Positions 1 through 8,859 of a stretch of DNA of 47,005 nucleotides are shown here, piece by piece. A program made the translations under genes and the position numbers. Under the pieces are notes generated by a model. It saw only the letters and a list, made by a program, of their open reading frames with translations, did no database searches and was not told the DNA's origin. Within the stretch, counting starts at the first letter, position 1, and every line of letters begins with the position of its first letter. The DNA comes from Candidatus Mediterraneibacter excrementavium (GTDB lineage Bacteria > Bacillota > Clostridia > Lachnospirales > Lachnospiraceae): NCBI GenBank assembly GCA_019120275.1, contig DWVL01000088.1, positions 1 to 47,005 of the forward strand, given 5' to 3'.

Positions 1-537
1 AATTTCAACTAAATCTTGAAATTTGTTGTAATTAAATGTCGTCTGCGAAACGACAGTTATCTTCTTATTTTTACTAAAATCAATTTTTTGTATATCATCT
101 TCATTCCGGATCACAGCTGCATTTGCCCCCGCCCATCCGCGTATCCCAATGACTTCCGGATGGTCCGGGTTTCCAATGATCAGGACGTATCTGCCCTCGC
201 CGCTCTCCTTCTGCACGATATTGTGGATCTTTTTTACAAACGGGCATGTCGCGTCTACAATGCGGATATTTTTTTCTCTCAGCTTATCATAAATCCGTTT
301 TTCCACACCGTGGGACCGGATGATCACTGTTCCTTCGTCAATATGATCCAGATCCTCTTCCGTGCGGAGTACGGATACGCCCCTGTGCTCCAGATCACGG
401 ACGACCTCCTCATTGTGGATGATCGGACCGTACGTATAGATCGGACCGCTGCCTTCGGAAACCTGCTCATATACTGTATCCACGGCACGCCTGACTCCGA
501 AGCAGAATCCCGCCGTTTTTGCTTTGATCACTTTCAT
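1..537 (-). CDS. ispH: 4-hydroxy-3-methylbut-2-enyl diphosphate reductase, 3' end cut by window edge
   Basis: Last enzyme of the MEP isoprenoid pathway (HMBPP to IPP/DMAPP), an oxygen-sensitive cytosolic [4Fe-4S] enzyme. The first 179 residues are visible and stay open to base 1. They start with MKVIKAKTAGFCFGV; Cys12 and Cys98 (in VDATCPF) are two of the three cluster ligands, the third lies off the window. The family's conserved His residues are seen as H41, H76 (RSHG) and H127 (NPDHPE), and the SQTTF motif is near 166-169. An ATG at 535-537 is preceded by a GAGGAGAG Shine-Dalgarno and lies 12 bp after the cmk stop, so it is probably co-transcribed with cmk. In many Clostridia IspH is fused to S1 domains of RpsA; whether that holds here cannot be seen. 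Confidence 0.93.
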   Translation of the reverse strand, partial: MKVIKAKTAGFCFGVRRAVDTVYEQVSEGSGPIYTYGPIIHNEEVVRDLEHRGVSVLRTEEDLDHIDEGTVIIRSHGVEKRIYDKLREKNIRIVDATCPFVKKIHNIVQKESGEGRYVLIIGNPDHPEVIGIRGWAGANAAVIRNEDDIQKIDFSKNKKITVVSQTTFNYNKFQDLVEI

Positions 538-549
538 GTCTGTCTCTCC

Positions 550-1206
550 TCATTTACAATGGCTGCATATCTCGGATACAACTTCCGGGATCGTCATATC
601 GGAACTGTCGATCAGCACAGCATCCTCCGCCCGCTTCAGTGGTGCGGTTTCCCGGTTCATATCCCGCGCATCGCGCTCTGCGATATCCCGGGCGATCTGC
701 TCCAGATCACAGTCCTCTCCTTTTGACCGCAGTTCGTCATACCGGCGCTTTGCCCGCGTTTCCACACTGGCAGTAAGGAAAATCTTCACATCCGCCTCCG
801 GAAGGATATTGGTCCCGATATCTCTTCCGTCCATGATCACGTCGTTTTCTCTGGCCAGCATGCGCTGAAGTTCCAGAAGTTTTTCACGCACCCCCGGAAT
901 GGCGGATGTCCTGGAGGCCATGTTCCCGACCTCTTCCGTGCGCAGCATGCCGGTCACATTTTCGCCGTTCAGATATACCTGCTGTATGCCGTTTTCATAT
1001 CGGATGGAAACGTCTGCATCGCCGCATGCCTCTATAATGCCCTGCGTATCTTCCGGCGCTATTCCCTTTTTCAGGAAATGAACCGCAAGCGCACGGTACA
1101 TGGCGCCTGTATCCACATATATATATCCCTTCTCTTTTGCCACGAGCCGGGCAATCGTACTTTTCCCGGCTCCTGCCGGCCCGTCAACCGCTACATTATA
1201 TCCCAT
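550..1206 (-). CDS. cmk: cytidylate kinase
   Basis: Phosphorylates CMP/dCMP with ATP in pyrimidine nucleotide metabolism; cytosolic. The 218-aa product begins MGYNVAVDGPAGAGKST, with the P-loop GPAGAGKS at residues 9-16, followed by VDTGAMYRA and, in the middle, MDGRDIGTNI, all typical of Cmk. Length fits the family (about 220 aa). The frame is open further upstream to 1281, but the ATG at 1204-1206 is chosen because GGAGGAAT sits just upstream and the upstream codons overlap the conserved C-terminus of the neighbouring flavoprotein. It starts 2 bp after that gene's stop and is followed 12 bp later by ispH, an order (cmk-ispH) common in Clostridia. Confidence 0.96.
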   Translation of the reverse strand: MGYNVAVDGPAGAGKSTIARLVAKEKGYIYVDTGAMYRALAVHFLKKGIAPEDTQGIIEACGDADVSIRYENGIQQVYLNGENVTGMLRTEEVGNMASRTSAIPGVREKLLELQRMLARENDVIMDGRDIGTNILPEADVKIFLTASVETRAKRRYDELRSKGEDCDLEQIARDIAERDARDMNRETAPLKRAEDAVLIDSSDMTIPEVVSEICSHCK

Positions 1207-1208
1207 TT

Positions 1209-2477
1209 TTATTCCTCCTGATCTGAATGTTCCTGTGTGCTGTTTCCCGCACTGGATCCCGCAAGCCACCCGGTGCTCCATGCGATCTGCAGATTATATC
1301 CGCCGGTCAGAGCGTCAAGATCCAGTACTTCGCCCGCGAAATACAGTCCGCTTATCAGTTTTGACTCCATCGTTCCTGGATCGATCTGTCTGACAGATAC
1401 GCCTCCTCTTGTAATGATCGCTTCATTATATCCGCGCAGTCCGGTCAGCGTGACAGTAAAGTCCTTGACCAGCCGGACAAATCCGCTGCGTTCTTCTTTT
1501 GTGATCTCATGGACTTTCTTGTCTTGGGGTATGCCCGATCGTTCGATCATAACCGGTCTCAGTTTTGCCGGAAACAGACTGTCCACTGCATTCTTAAACT
1601 GCCGGTTGTGATTCTGTTCAAACTCGCGCAGCACGCGCTTATCCAGCTGTTCCGCAGTCAGCGCGGGTTTAAGGTCAATATGAAGGGTCAGTTCTCTGTC
1701 TTTCAGTATTTTCCCGACAATACTGCTTGCGCTCAGGATCACCGGTCCGGTCACCCCGTAATGGGTAAACAGCATCTCCCCGAATTCCTGATAAAGTTTC
1801 TTTTTGCCGTCCGTGATCCGGATCTCAATGTTCCTCAGCGACAGTCCCATCAGTTCTCCAGCATACCATTCTCTGACTTCCACAGGCACAAGCGATGGAG
1901 AAAGCTCCGTTACTTTGTGCCCGGTATTTCTGGCAAACCGATATCCGTCTCCGGTGGATCCGGTGGACGGGTATGAAATCCCGCCGGTGGCAACGATCAC
2001 TGCATCGCCGCACACCTTCTGTCCGGAGGAAAGAACGATCCCCTGTACGCGGCTGTGCGCTCTGTCCGTAAGGATTTCCTTCACTTCCGCGTGGAGATGC
2101 ATCTGTACACCCAGCCGTTCCATTTCTTTTTCCAGTGCACGGATCACATCTGAAGAGTGGTCTGACACCGGGAATACTCTCCCGCCCCGCTCTGTCTTTG
2201 TCTCTACTCCGTGACGGTTGAAGAAATCGATCGTCTGGTCATTCGTAAATGTATAGAATGCGCTGTACAGGAATTTTGGATTTGTCGTTACCGCATTGAA
2301 AAACTCGCTGATATCCGCGGCATTGGTAATATTGCAGCGGCCTTTTCCCGTTATAAAAAGTTTTTTCCCGAGTTTTTCATTTTTTTCGTACAGTTCTGTC
2401 TGATGTCCGCGTTCCGCTGCGGCAACAGCGGCCATCATTCCCGCGGCTCCGCCGCCGATGATCAGAATTTTACCCAT
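1209..2477 (-). CDS. HI0933/YhiN-family NAD(P)/FAD-dependent flavoprotein
   Basis: A 422-aa predicted FAD-binding oxidoreductase of the HI0933/YhiN family; physiological substrate unknown. The N-terminus has the dinucleotide-binding GxGxxG (GKILIIGGGAAGMMAA), followed by the family block KLGKKLFITGKGRCNITNA, and the C-terminus has GLYFAGEVLDLDALTGGYNL, the second FAD contact region. The start at 2475-2477 lies inside the last codons of the upstream murR-like gene (8-bp overlap) with AAGGAAATG just before it, so translation is probably coupled. An upstream-extended frame is open but lacks a better ribosome site. It is followed 2 bp later by cmk. The association HI0933-cmk-ispH recurs in Lachnospiraceae (general knowledge), without an explained functional link. 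Confidence 0.88.
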   Translation of the reverse strand: MGKILIIGGGAAGMMAAVAAAERGHQTELYEKNEKLGKKLFITGKGRCNITNAADISEFFNAVTTNPKFLYSAFYTFTNDQTIDFFNRHGVETKTERGGRVFPVSDHSSDVIRALEKEMERLGVQMHLHAEVKEILTDRAHSRVQGIVLSSGQKVCGDAVIVATGGISYPSTGSTGDGYRFARNTGHKVTELSPSLVPVEVREWYAGELMGLSLRNIEIRITDGKKKLYQEFGEMLFTHYGVTGPVILSASSIVGKILKDRELTLHIDLKPALTAEQLDKRVLREFEQNHNRQFKNAVDSLFPAKLRPVMIERSGIPQDKKVHEITKEERSGFVRLVKDFTVTLTGLRGYNEAIITRGGVSVRQIDPGTMESKLISGLYFAGEVLDLDALTGGYNLQIAWSTGWLAGSSAGNSTQEHSDQEE

Positions 2478-3414
2478 TTTCATTTCCTTCCGCATCATCT
2501 TCCGGGTCTTCAGGCAGCGAGGCTCCAACAGGATTCAGTTCATCACCGCTGTACACCTGATATTCTCCCCAGATCTTTTCCAGTGTCTCCAGTGTAGATA
2601 CGACTTCCTTCTGTTTTTTCATACAGAGGGCTACAACAAGGGCATTGACCACGCTGAGCGGAGCGACCAGCGAATCCACGATCGATGCCATATCACTGCG
2701 CGCGATCAGATTACAGGATGAATAAAGATTCATCGGCGAATGAATGCTGTCTGTCAGGGTGATCACTTTTGCTTTACGGTTGCTCGCAAATTCAAGCGCC
2801 TTCAGCGTACGCATCGAGTACCGCGGAAAGCTTATGCCGATGATCACATCTTCCCCGCCGATGCGGATCAGCTGTTCAAAAATCTCACTGGAGCTGTTCG
2901 TCGTAACCGGTGTGACATTATCGCACACCAGATTCAGATAAAAACTGAAAAACGAAGCCAGCGGTGCACAGCTCCGGATGCCGATCACATAGATCTTGCG
3001 CGCATTGAGTATGGTATCAATAGCCAGGTTAAAGGCTTTATGGTCGATAACAGCCAGGGTCTGCTTGATCTTGTCGATATCCGACTGCAGGACCGTTTCC
3101 AGTATCTCGCTCTGGCTGATCCTTCCGTATGTCACTTCCATGCGCTGGATCGAATTCAGACGATTCCTGACCAGTTCTTCCAGCGCTTTCTGGAATCCCG
3201 GATATCCTTTATAGCCAAGCTGTATCGCAAAACGGACAACCGTTGACTCACTGACTCCCACTGTTTCCCCCAGTTTTGCCGCAGTCAGAAAAACAGCTTT
3301 ATCATAATTCTGCCGGACATAGTCTGCAAGCCGGCGCTGCCCTTTGCTCATTTTACCGTACCGTTCCTCAATCCGGAGGACCAGTTCATTTGTTGTCGTT
3401 TCTGTCATTTCCAT
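2470..3414 (-). CDS. MurR/RpiR-family transcriptional regulator
   Basis: A 314-aa regulator with an N-terminal HTH_6 domain (about residues 1-80; LTAAKLGETVGVSESTVVRF is the recognition region) and a sugar-phosphate-binding SIS domain (about 125-260; begins near ARKIYVIGIRSCAPL). Members bind phosphosugars (N-acetylmuramate-6-P, ribose-6-P and others) and control adjacent catabolic genes. No sugar phosphate metabolism gene lies next to it here: it sits between an Xaa-Pro aminopeptidase and the HI0933 flavoprotein/cmk pair, so its ligand is not predictable. The acidic, low-complexity tail (PEDPEDDAEGNENG) is unusual for the family. An ATG at 3414 has AAAGGAAAG upstream; ATG 3408 is an alternative. 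Confidence 0.9.
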   Translation of the reverse strand: MEMTETTTNELVLRIEERYGKMSKGQRRLADYVRQNYDKAVFLTAAKLGETVGVSESTVVRFAIQLGYKGYPGFQKALEELVRNRLNSIQRMEVTYGRISQSEILETVLQSDIDKIKQTLAVIDHKAFNLAIDTILNARKIYVIGIRSCAPLASFFSFYLNLVCDNVTPVTTNSSSEIFEQLIRIGGEDVIIGISFPRYSMRTLKALEFASNRKAKVITLTDSIHSPMNLYSSCNLIARSDMASIVDSLVAPLSVVNALVVALCMKKQKEVVSTLETLEKIWGEYQVYSGDELNPVGASLPEDPEDDAEGNENG

Positions 3415-3457
3415 TTCTATACTTTCCTTTATTTTTCAAGACTTGTACGCAAATATT

Positions 3458-5290
3458 TTATACAGACCGGGTATACCGGCGCAGCCACTCCCTCTCGTCA
3501 TCTTCCAGAAGCGGCCCGATGGTTTCGTATACTTTCCGGTGATAGTCATTGAGCATTGTCCGCTCTTCCTGCGTCATCCTGTCCGGAAGCAGAGCATCGA
3601 GATCAACAGGCACGAGCGTCAGCGGTTCAAAATGCATGAACCGTCCATACTCATTTTCTTCATTTTCACACACAAGCAGCAGGTTTTCCAGACGGACGCC
3701 GTGGGAATCTTTGATATAAATCCCCGGCTCATCTGAAATAACCATATTTTTCTCTAATGCGGGCATCGGAGACCTGCCTTCTTTCCAGCGAAAGCCGACC
3801 GGCGCCTCATGGACGTTGAGGAGATATCCGACCCCGTGCCCCGTACCATGATTATAATTGAGATGCTCCTTCCAGAACACTTCCCTTGCCGCCAGATCCA
3901 GAGCCGTTCCGCTGCAGCCGTGAAGAAACACTGTATTCATCAGCCGCACCATCGCCCTCGCTGTAAGTGTAAAGTCCTTCTTTTCCTCCGGCGGGACATC
4001 CCCGAGCGCAATGGTCCGCGTAATATCCGTCGAGCCTTCCAGATAATGCCCGCCCGTATCCATCAGAAGCATTTTCCCTGTGCATAGGACGCTGTCTGTA
4101 TCCGGAGAAGTACTGTAATGAACGATTGCCCCGTGCTCTCCAAACGCGCTGATTGGCTCAAAGCTTGGTTCAATATATCCCTCCTGCTGCATCCGGAATT
4201 TTTCAAGCATGCCGGATGCCTTTGTCTCTGTCAGCGGTTCCGATGTTTCCGGATCCCGCAGGATCCCGCTGTCTGCGTCCGCGTTGCCAGCAGCGATCTT
4301 TTTCAGCCGGTACATGAATTTTGTATGCGCGACAGCATCTTTAATATGTGCATTCCGGATATTCCCTGCCTCAATTTCATTCTTGCAGCTTTTCATCAGG
4401 ATTTCCGGATTTTCTCTTTCAATGATCCGCACCTGCCCGGGAATGCTGCGATACAGCATATAATTGACGCGTTCCGGATCGAGGAGAACGGACATCCTGT
4501 CAGGAAGCGCACGGACCGCCTGATAAATATCCGTATAGGGTCTGAGCACAACACCGCATCGATCCAGCTCTGTACGCAAGTCTTCCGAAAATTTATCTTC
4601 ATCTGCAAACAACTCCGCATGGTCACGGAAAACAAGCATATAAGAAAGAACAAGCGGACAGTATGCAATATCGTTGCCCCTGATATTCAAAAGCCACGCG
4701 ATATCATCCAGGCTGGAAAGCAGATGGACATCTGCGCCTGCATCCGTCATTTCCCTGCGGACGCGCGAAAGCTTTGACTCTGCATTCTCTCCGGCACAGG
4801 ATAAAGGAAGCCTCCAGGCTCTCTCTGACGGGAGCGGCGGGCGTTCACTCCAGATCCGCCCGATAAGGTCATCTCCATATGAAAGACGCCCGTGTTTTCC
4901 GGAAGCGATTTCAGCATATTCTCTTCCGCTGCTGATCCCTGAAGTCCGCCCGTCGAAACCGATCGTACCGCCATCCGGAAGTTCTTTCTCCAGAAATCCG
5001 CGGATCGTGTCAACGCCGGGTTCTCCCATCCGGTAAAGGATGATCCCGGTTCCGGCAAGCTCCTGTTCCGCCTGGATAAAATATCTGCCGTCTGTCCACA
5101 GACCGGCTTTATCCGGCGTGATCACCGCTGTCCCTGCGGATCCTGTAAAACCGCTTATAAATTCACGTGCTTTGAAATATTCGCCTACATATTCGCTCTG
5201 ATGGTAATCTTCAGACGGAATAATATATATATCAATGTGTTCCCGTTCCATTTCATGCCGGAGCGCCGACAGGCGGCCGGATATATCCAT
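3458..5290 (-). CDS. Xaa-Pro aminopeptidase, long three-domain M24B form
   Basis: Metallopeptidase removing N-terminal residues before proline; cytosolic, no signal peptide. The 610-aa chain has two creatinase-type N-terminal domains (about 1-300), the pita-bread M24 catalytic domain (about 310-545) and a C-terminal M24_C extension, matching the long APP1-like form rather than the roughly 350-440-aa bacterial PepQ/PepP type. Metal ligands are visible: D411, D422, H485, E521 and E535 (MLLMDTGG, STDITRT, HGTGHGVGY, SDEPGIY, VRLENLL). The ATG at 5288-5290 is chosen over an upstream open extension because AGGAGGAG lies 6-10 bp before it. It has its own promoter behind the leuA terminator and is 43 bp ahead of the murR-like gene, so it probably heads that operon. 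Confidence 0.93.
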   Translation of the reverse strand: MDISGRLSALRHEMEREHIDIYIIPSEDYHQSEYVGEYFKAREFISGFTGSAGTAVITPDKAGLWTDGRYFIQAEQELAGTGIILYRMGEPGVDTIRGFLEKELPDGGTIGFDGRTSGISSGREYAEIASGKHGRLSYGDDLIGRIWSERPPLPSERAWRLPLSCAGENAESKLSRVRREMTDAGADVHLLSSLDDIAWLLNIRGNDIAYCPLVLSYMLVFRDHAELFADEDKFSEDLRTELDRCGVVLRPYTDIYQAVRALPDRMSVLLDPERVNYMLYRSIPGQVRIIERENPEILMKSCKNEIEAGNIRNAHIKDAVAHTKFMYRLKKIAAGNADADSGILRDPETSEPLTETKASGMLEKFRMQQEGYIEPSFEPISAFGEHGAIVHYSTSPDTDSVLCTGKMLLMDTGGHYLEGSTDITRTIALGDVPPEEKKDFTLTARAMVRLMNTVFLHGCSGTALDLAAREVFWKEHLNYNHGTGHGVGYLLNVHEAPVGFRWKEGRSPMPALEKNMVISDEPGIYIKDSHGVRLENLLLVCENEENEYGRFMHFEPLTLVPVDLDALLPDRMTQEERTMLNDYHRKVYETIGPLLEDDEREWLRRYTRSV

Positions 5291-5353
5291 ACTGATCTCC
5301 TCCTGTAAAATGCAGGAAAAGAAATTGAATCCTGCATTTTTCACTCGTTTTAT

Positions 5354-5381
5354 AATATACCACAAAATACGATTTGTACAA
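5354..5381 (-). promoter_or_regulatory. predicted sigma-A promoter for the aminopeptidase operon
   Basis: On the minus strand TTGTAC (-35, 5376-5381) is followed after 16 bp by TATATT (-10, 5354-5359). The -35 lies in a 10-bp palindrome TTTGTACAAA. It is placed between the leuA terminator and the aminopeptidase start, giving a leader of about 55 nt. Confidence 0.55.
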
Positions 5382-5397
5382 ACATAAAATAACAAAA

Positions 5398-5436
5398 ATA
5401 CCGGGGACCGATATTTTTTGTTTATCGGCCCCCGGC
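5398..5436 (-). terminator. rho-independent terminator of leuA-araC
   Basis: Minus-strand hairpin GCCGGGGGCCGATA / TATCGGTCCCCGGT (one G-T pair) with an A-rich loop of about nine bases, followed by ATTTTTGTTATTTT. It starts about 22 bp after the leuA stop and ends that transcript before the aminopeptidase promoter, making leuA-araC monocistronic or the last gene of its unit. Confidence 0.9.
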
Positions 5437-5457
5437 TTAATACATTTTCAGAGCATG

Positions 5458-7446
5458 TTATTTCCGGTTTCGGTATTGTACAGGAGTGATATTATACATT
5501 TTTTTGAACACCCTGTTAAAGTGCTCCACATTCTGATAACCAACGGATTCCGCAATGCTTTCTACTGTCGCGCTGCTTCCCTTAAGCATGGCGCGCGCCT
5601 TCTTCATACGGATCTTCTTCAATATATCTCCGAAAGTCATGCCTGATTTTTCTTTGATATATTTTGAAAGATACGGTTTTGAAAGAAAGAATTTTTCCGC
5701 CAGGTCATCCAGTGTCACATCTTTGTAATTGGCGTAGATATAATTTGTGATCTCCAGGAGGCGCTCATCTTTTCCCGCCTGGGACTCCGCAATTTCTTTG
5801 ATCTTATTGACAGCTACAACAAGCGCCTCGATGGAAGCCTTAATAATATCCGCGTCGATCCCTACGCCCCAGTAACGCTTTTTGTTGCAGACTACGCCGA
5901 CATAAGCGACCGCCCTTGATGAAGACCCTTTTGTAAGCGAGTGTTCTTCATAGAAAGAAAGTTCATAACTCACATCGAAATAGTGTTTGATCGCGTTGCT
6001 GACTGCGTCCAGACGGCCGTTTCCGACACCGGTGATCGTAAAACTGTTGCTGTTGTGATGGATGGTCGCTTCTGCGATAATGCCGTCTTCCTGTTTGAAG
6101 TGGCACTCGTCTACGGTAAATACCGGTTTTGCATTGATATAATGATCTTCGAAAATACGGTAAATATTGTCCGGTGTAAGCTCTCTGTGGGCTTTGTCGG
6201 ACACATCCTTGACAAGATACCCCACTTCTTCGCGCATTTTTTCCGGAAGGCTGATACCGAAGCTCTGTTTGAGTATATAGTTTACGCCGCCTTTTCCGGA
6301 CTGGCTGTTGATCCGGATAACATCGGAATCATACCTTCTTCCCACATCCTGCGGATCGATCGGGAGATACGGAACACTCCATGTTTGAAGATCATGCTCC
6401 TCTCTCCAGGCCATACCTTTGGCGATCGCATCCTGATGGGATCCGGAAAACGCCGTAAAGACCAGTTCGCCTGCATAAGGCTGTCTCGGAGACACTTTCA
6501 TGCGTGTCACACGCTCGTATACTTCACATATGTCGCTCATATTTGAGAAGTCAAGCTTCGGATCAACGCCCTGTGAGAACATATTCATTGCAAGCGTGAT
6601 GATGTCCACATTTCCGGTGCGCTCCCCGTTTCCGAAAAGCGTACCCTCGATCCGGTCAGCACCTGCAAGGATGCCAAGTTCCGCATCGCTGATCCCTGAT
6701 CCGCGGTCATTGTGGGGGTGCAGGGACAGGATCACATTTTCTCTGTGGAGAAGATGCTTGTTAAAATATTCCACCTGGCTGGCAAATACATGCGGCATCG
6801 CATTTTCCACTGTAGTCGGAAGATTAATGATCGCCTTGTTGTCCGCCGTCGGTTTCCAGATATCAAGAACTGCATTGCACACATCAAGCGCGTAATCCAC
6901 TTCCGTGCCCTGGAAACTCTCGGGACTGTACTCGAATGTAAAATTCCCTGCAGTCTCATCGGCAAGCTTCTTTAAAAGTTCCGCGCCATCCGTGGCGATC
7001 TTCATGACTTCTTCCTTATTCTTCCTGAAAACCTGCTCTCTCTGCGCGACTGACGTAGAATTATATACGTGGATGATCGCATGCGGGGCACCCTTTACAG
7101 CTTCAAACGTACGCTTGATGATATGTTCCCGCGCCTGGGTAAGCACCTGGATCGTCACATCGTCCGGGATCATTTTCTGTTCGATCAGAGCGCGCAGAAA
7201 CTGATATTCTGTTTCGGACGCAGCCGGAAATCCGACCTCGATCACCTTAAATCCGACATCAACCAGCATCTGGAAAAACTCCAGTTTTTCATCCAGGCTC
7301 ATTGGCTCGATAAGTGCCTGGTTGCCGTCCCGAAGATCGACGCTGCACCAGATGGGCGCCTGATCGATCGAATCCTTTTTTACCCAGTCATAGCATGGCT
7401 CCGGCGGCATGAAATAAGATTTTTCATATTTTTTCCAGTTTTCCAT
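5458..7446 (-). CDS. leuA: 2-isopropylmalate synthase (LeuA type 2) fused to a C-terminal AraC-type DNA-binding domain
   Basis: First committed step of leucine synthesis: acetyl-CoA plus 2-ketoisovalerate gives 2-isopropylmalate. In the 662 aa, residues about 25-320 form the HMGL-like TIM barrel (DLRDGNQ 37-43; metal ligands H243 and H245 with N246/D247 in [17 protein letters not shown]). Residues about 435-545 form the LeuA regulatory domain ([29 protein letters not shown]), where leucine binds in characterised enzymes. Ordinary type-2 LeuA ends near 550. Here the same frame continues into about 100 residues of a complete AraC/XylS double HTH: helix-turn-helix 1 at about 577-605 and 2 at about 627-661, ending in the signature [19 protein letters not shown]. 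No stop or frameshift separates the parts. RBS AAGGAG precedes the ATG at 7446. No leuB/C/D lie nearby. The enzyme call is firm; DNA binding is inferred from homology. Confidence 0.95.
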   Translation of the reverse strand: MENWKKYEKSYFMPPEPCYDWVKKDSIDQAPIWCSVDLRDGNQALIEPMSLDEKLEFFQMLVDVGFKVIEVGFPAASETEYQFLRALIEQKMIPDDVTIQVLTQAREHIIKRTFEAVKGAPHAIIHVYNSTSVAQREQVFRKNKEEVMKIATDGAELLKKLADETAGNFTFEYSPESFQGTEVDYALDVCNAVLDIWKPTADNKAIINLPTTVENAMPHVFASQVEYFNKHLLHRENVILSLHPHNDRGSGISDAELGILAGADRIEGTLFGNGERTGNVDIITLAMNMFSQGVDPKLDFSNMSDICEVYERVTRMKVSPRQPYAGELVFTAFSGSHQDAIAKGMAWREEHDLQTWSVPYLPIDPQDVGRRYDSDVIRINSQSGKGGVNYILKQSFGISLPEKMREEVGYLVKDVSDKAHRELTPDNIYRIFEDHYINAKPVFTVDECHFKQEDGIIAEATIHHNSNSFTITGVGNGRLDAVSNAIKHYFDVSYELSFYEEHSLTKGSSSRAVAYVGVVCNKKRYWGVGIDADIIKASIEALVVAVNKIKEIAESQAGKDERLLEITNYIYANYKDVTLDDLAEKFFLSKPYLSKYIKEKSGMTFGDILKKIRMKKARAMLKGSSATVESIAESVGYQNVEHFNRVFKKMYNITPVQYRNRK

Positions 7447-7477
7447 TCCAGTACATCTCCTTATATTTTATCAATTT

Positions 7478-7567
7478 GATTGCTTTATTTTATCCTCACT
7501 TATACTATCATACGATATCAGTCTACACCAGTGGCAAAATTAATCACTTGGATTGATTTATTTTAAT
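7478..7567 (-). promoter_or_regulatory. leuA-araC upstream region: 15-bp direct repeat flanking a possible promoter
   Basis: GATTGCTTTATTTTA (7478-7492) and GATTGATTTATTTTA (7551-7565) differ at one base and start 73 bp apart, close to seven helical turns. Between them on the minus strand is a possible promoter, TTGCCA (7532-7537) with TATGAT (7507-7512), though the 19-bp spacer is long. One copy lies upstream of the -35, the other in the leader about 31 bp before the ATG. A small perfect palindrome ATCAATTTGAT lies at 7470-7480. Direct repeats are the usual target form of AraC-family proteins, so autoregulation is plausible; the AT-richness lowers confidence. No T-box (no GGGTGGNACCGCG-like block) is seen. 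Confidence 0.4.
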
Positions 7568-7573
7568 ATCATT

Positions 7574-8797
7574 TTAAATCAGCGCCTGTGCAGCTGTATA
7601 GTTCAGACACTTCATAAACGTCCGGCGTTTCGCCATGCTGTCCGCTGTAAGTTTGAATTCAGCAACAGCCGTGCCATCTACCGTATACCGGAGAGTCCCC
7701 AGCACTTGCCCTTCTGCCACCGGCGCTTCTGTTTTTTCCGGAAGATCTGTCATTCGTTCCAGCCGCTCGTTGCGCCCTGTCAGGATCCGGACCTCTTCTC
7801 CTTCGGCACGCACAGGGATCCGGACGCCCTCCGCACCGGGGAATCCGGGATCAGCCCCGTTTTCTGCGTACACGGAAAGCTGAATATCTTCCGGGCGGAT
7901 AGTCTGATATGTGTAATTCTCCAATGCATAATTCATCAGTTTTTTCGTATCCGCCCATTTGTATCCCCTGTTATACGGCCATCCGCAGGCCAGAAGCGAT
8001 ACGATAAATGTTCTTCCGTCGTTTTCCAGCGCCCCCACATAGCAGTATCCTGCATCCGCGGTAAATCCGGTTTTGCCGGTCAGAGCCCCGTCCATCATTT
8101 TCAGAAATGCATTATGGTTGCTGCAGGAATACTTCTTTGTACCGCTGATATCCGTAAACTCCCATGAATTCGTGCGTGTGATCTGAAGGAACGCTTCCTT
8201 TTCCGGGGACTGCATGATGCAGTACCGCATGATCGCGGCCAGATCAGCCGCTGTCGTGTGATGGATGCCATGGACATCATCCGCGTCCAGACCGTTTGGA
8301 GTTATAAAATATGTAGATCCGCATCCGATCGATTCAGCCTTTTCATTCATCAGATCCGCAAAGTCATCCACGGTGACGCTCACATGTTCGGCAATGGCGA
8401 CGGCCGAATCATTGTGCGATTCCAGCATCAGGGAATACAGCAGGTCTTTCAGACAGAATTCATCGCCTTCTTTCATGCCAAGCCTGACTTCCGGCTGTTC
8501 CTCTGCGTTTCTGCTCACAGTTACTTTTTCTTCCGGACTGCAGTTTTCCAGGGCAAGTATGCAGGTCATGATCTTGGTCGTACTTGCCATAGGCGCCTCA
8601 TCATTCCCGTTTTTCTCAAATAAAATACGCCCTGTACCGGCATCCATCAGGACGGCACATCGGGCGTACAGCTGCGAAGGCAGCACTTCTACATTTTCCG
8701 CAGCACCGGCGCAGAGGCCTGCGGCGGTCATAACAAAAACACCAAAAACAGCGCTTAATACTGCGGCGGTATATTTTCGGAAAGACAGTAATTTCAT
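7574..8797 (-). CDS. D-alanyl-D-alanine carboxypeptidase (S11), first copy
   Basis: Penicillin-binding peptidoglycan D,D-carboxypeptidase, exported and probably membrane attached. The 407-aa product has a signal peptide (residues 1-about 33, hydrophobic core AAVLSAVFGVFVMTAAGL). The S11 triad is visible: S72-x-x-K75 (ASTTK), S127-H-N129 and K242-T-G244. Beyond the catalytic domain a beta-rich S11 C-terminal domain ends the chain. The frame begins with a GTG directly followed by ATG (MK); the ATG at 8795-8797 is preferred because AAAGGAA is six bases upstream. A TTTACA-N7-TGTAAA inverted repeat (8808-8826) overlaps the ribosome site. It follows scpB by 62 bp in the same direction, an arrangement common in Clostridia. 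Confidence 0.93.
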   Translation of the reverse strand: MKLLSFRKYTAAVLSAVFGVFVMTAAGLCAGAAENVEVLPSQLYARCAVLMDAGTGRILFEKNGNDEAPMASTTKIMTCILALENCSPEEKVTVSRNAEEQPEVRLGMKEGDEFCLKDLLYSLMLESHNDSAVAIAEHVSVTVDDFADLMNEKAESIGCGSTYFITPNGLDADDVHGIHHTTAADLAAIMRYCIMQSPEKEAFLQITRTNSWEFTDISGTKKYSCSNHNAFLKMMDGALTGKTGFTADAGYCYVGALENDGRTFIVSLLACGWPYNRGYKWADTKKLMNYALENYTYQTIRPEDIQLSVYAENGADPGFPGAEGVRIPVRAEGEEVRILTGRNERLERMTDLPEKTEAPVAEGQVLGTLRYTVDGTAVAEFKLTADSMAKRRTFMKCLNYTAAQALI

Positions 8798-8859
8798 CAC
8801 GGGTTCCTTTACAGATCATTTGTAAATTATATGTATCAGTCTTCCCGAATAGACTGCTG

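Noticed and set aside
7447-7573. T-box or leader-peptide attenuator for leuA
   Set aside because: No GGGTGGNACCGCG-like block, no Leu-codon-rich short frame and no terminator/antiterminator pair in the 127 bp.
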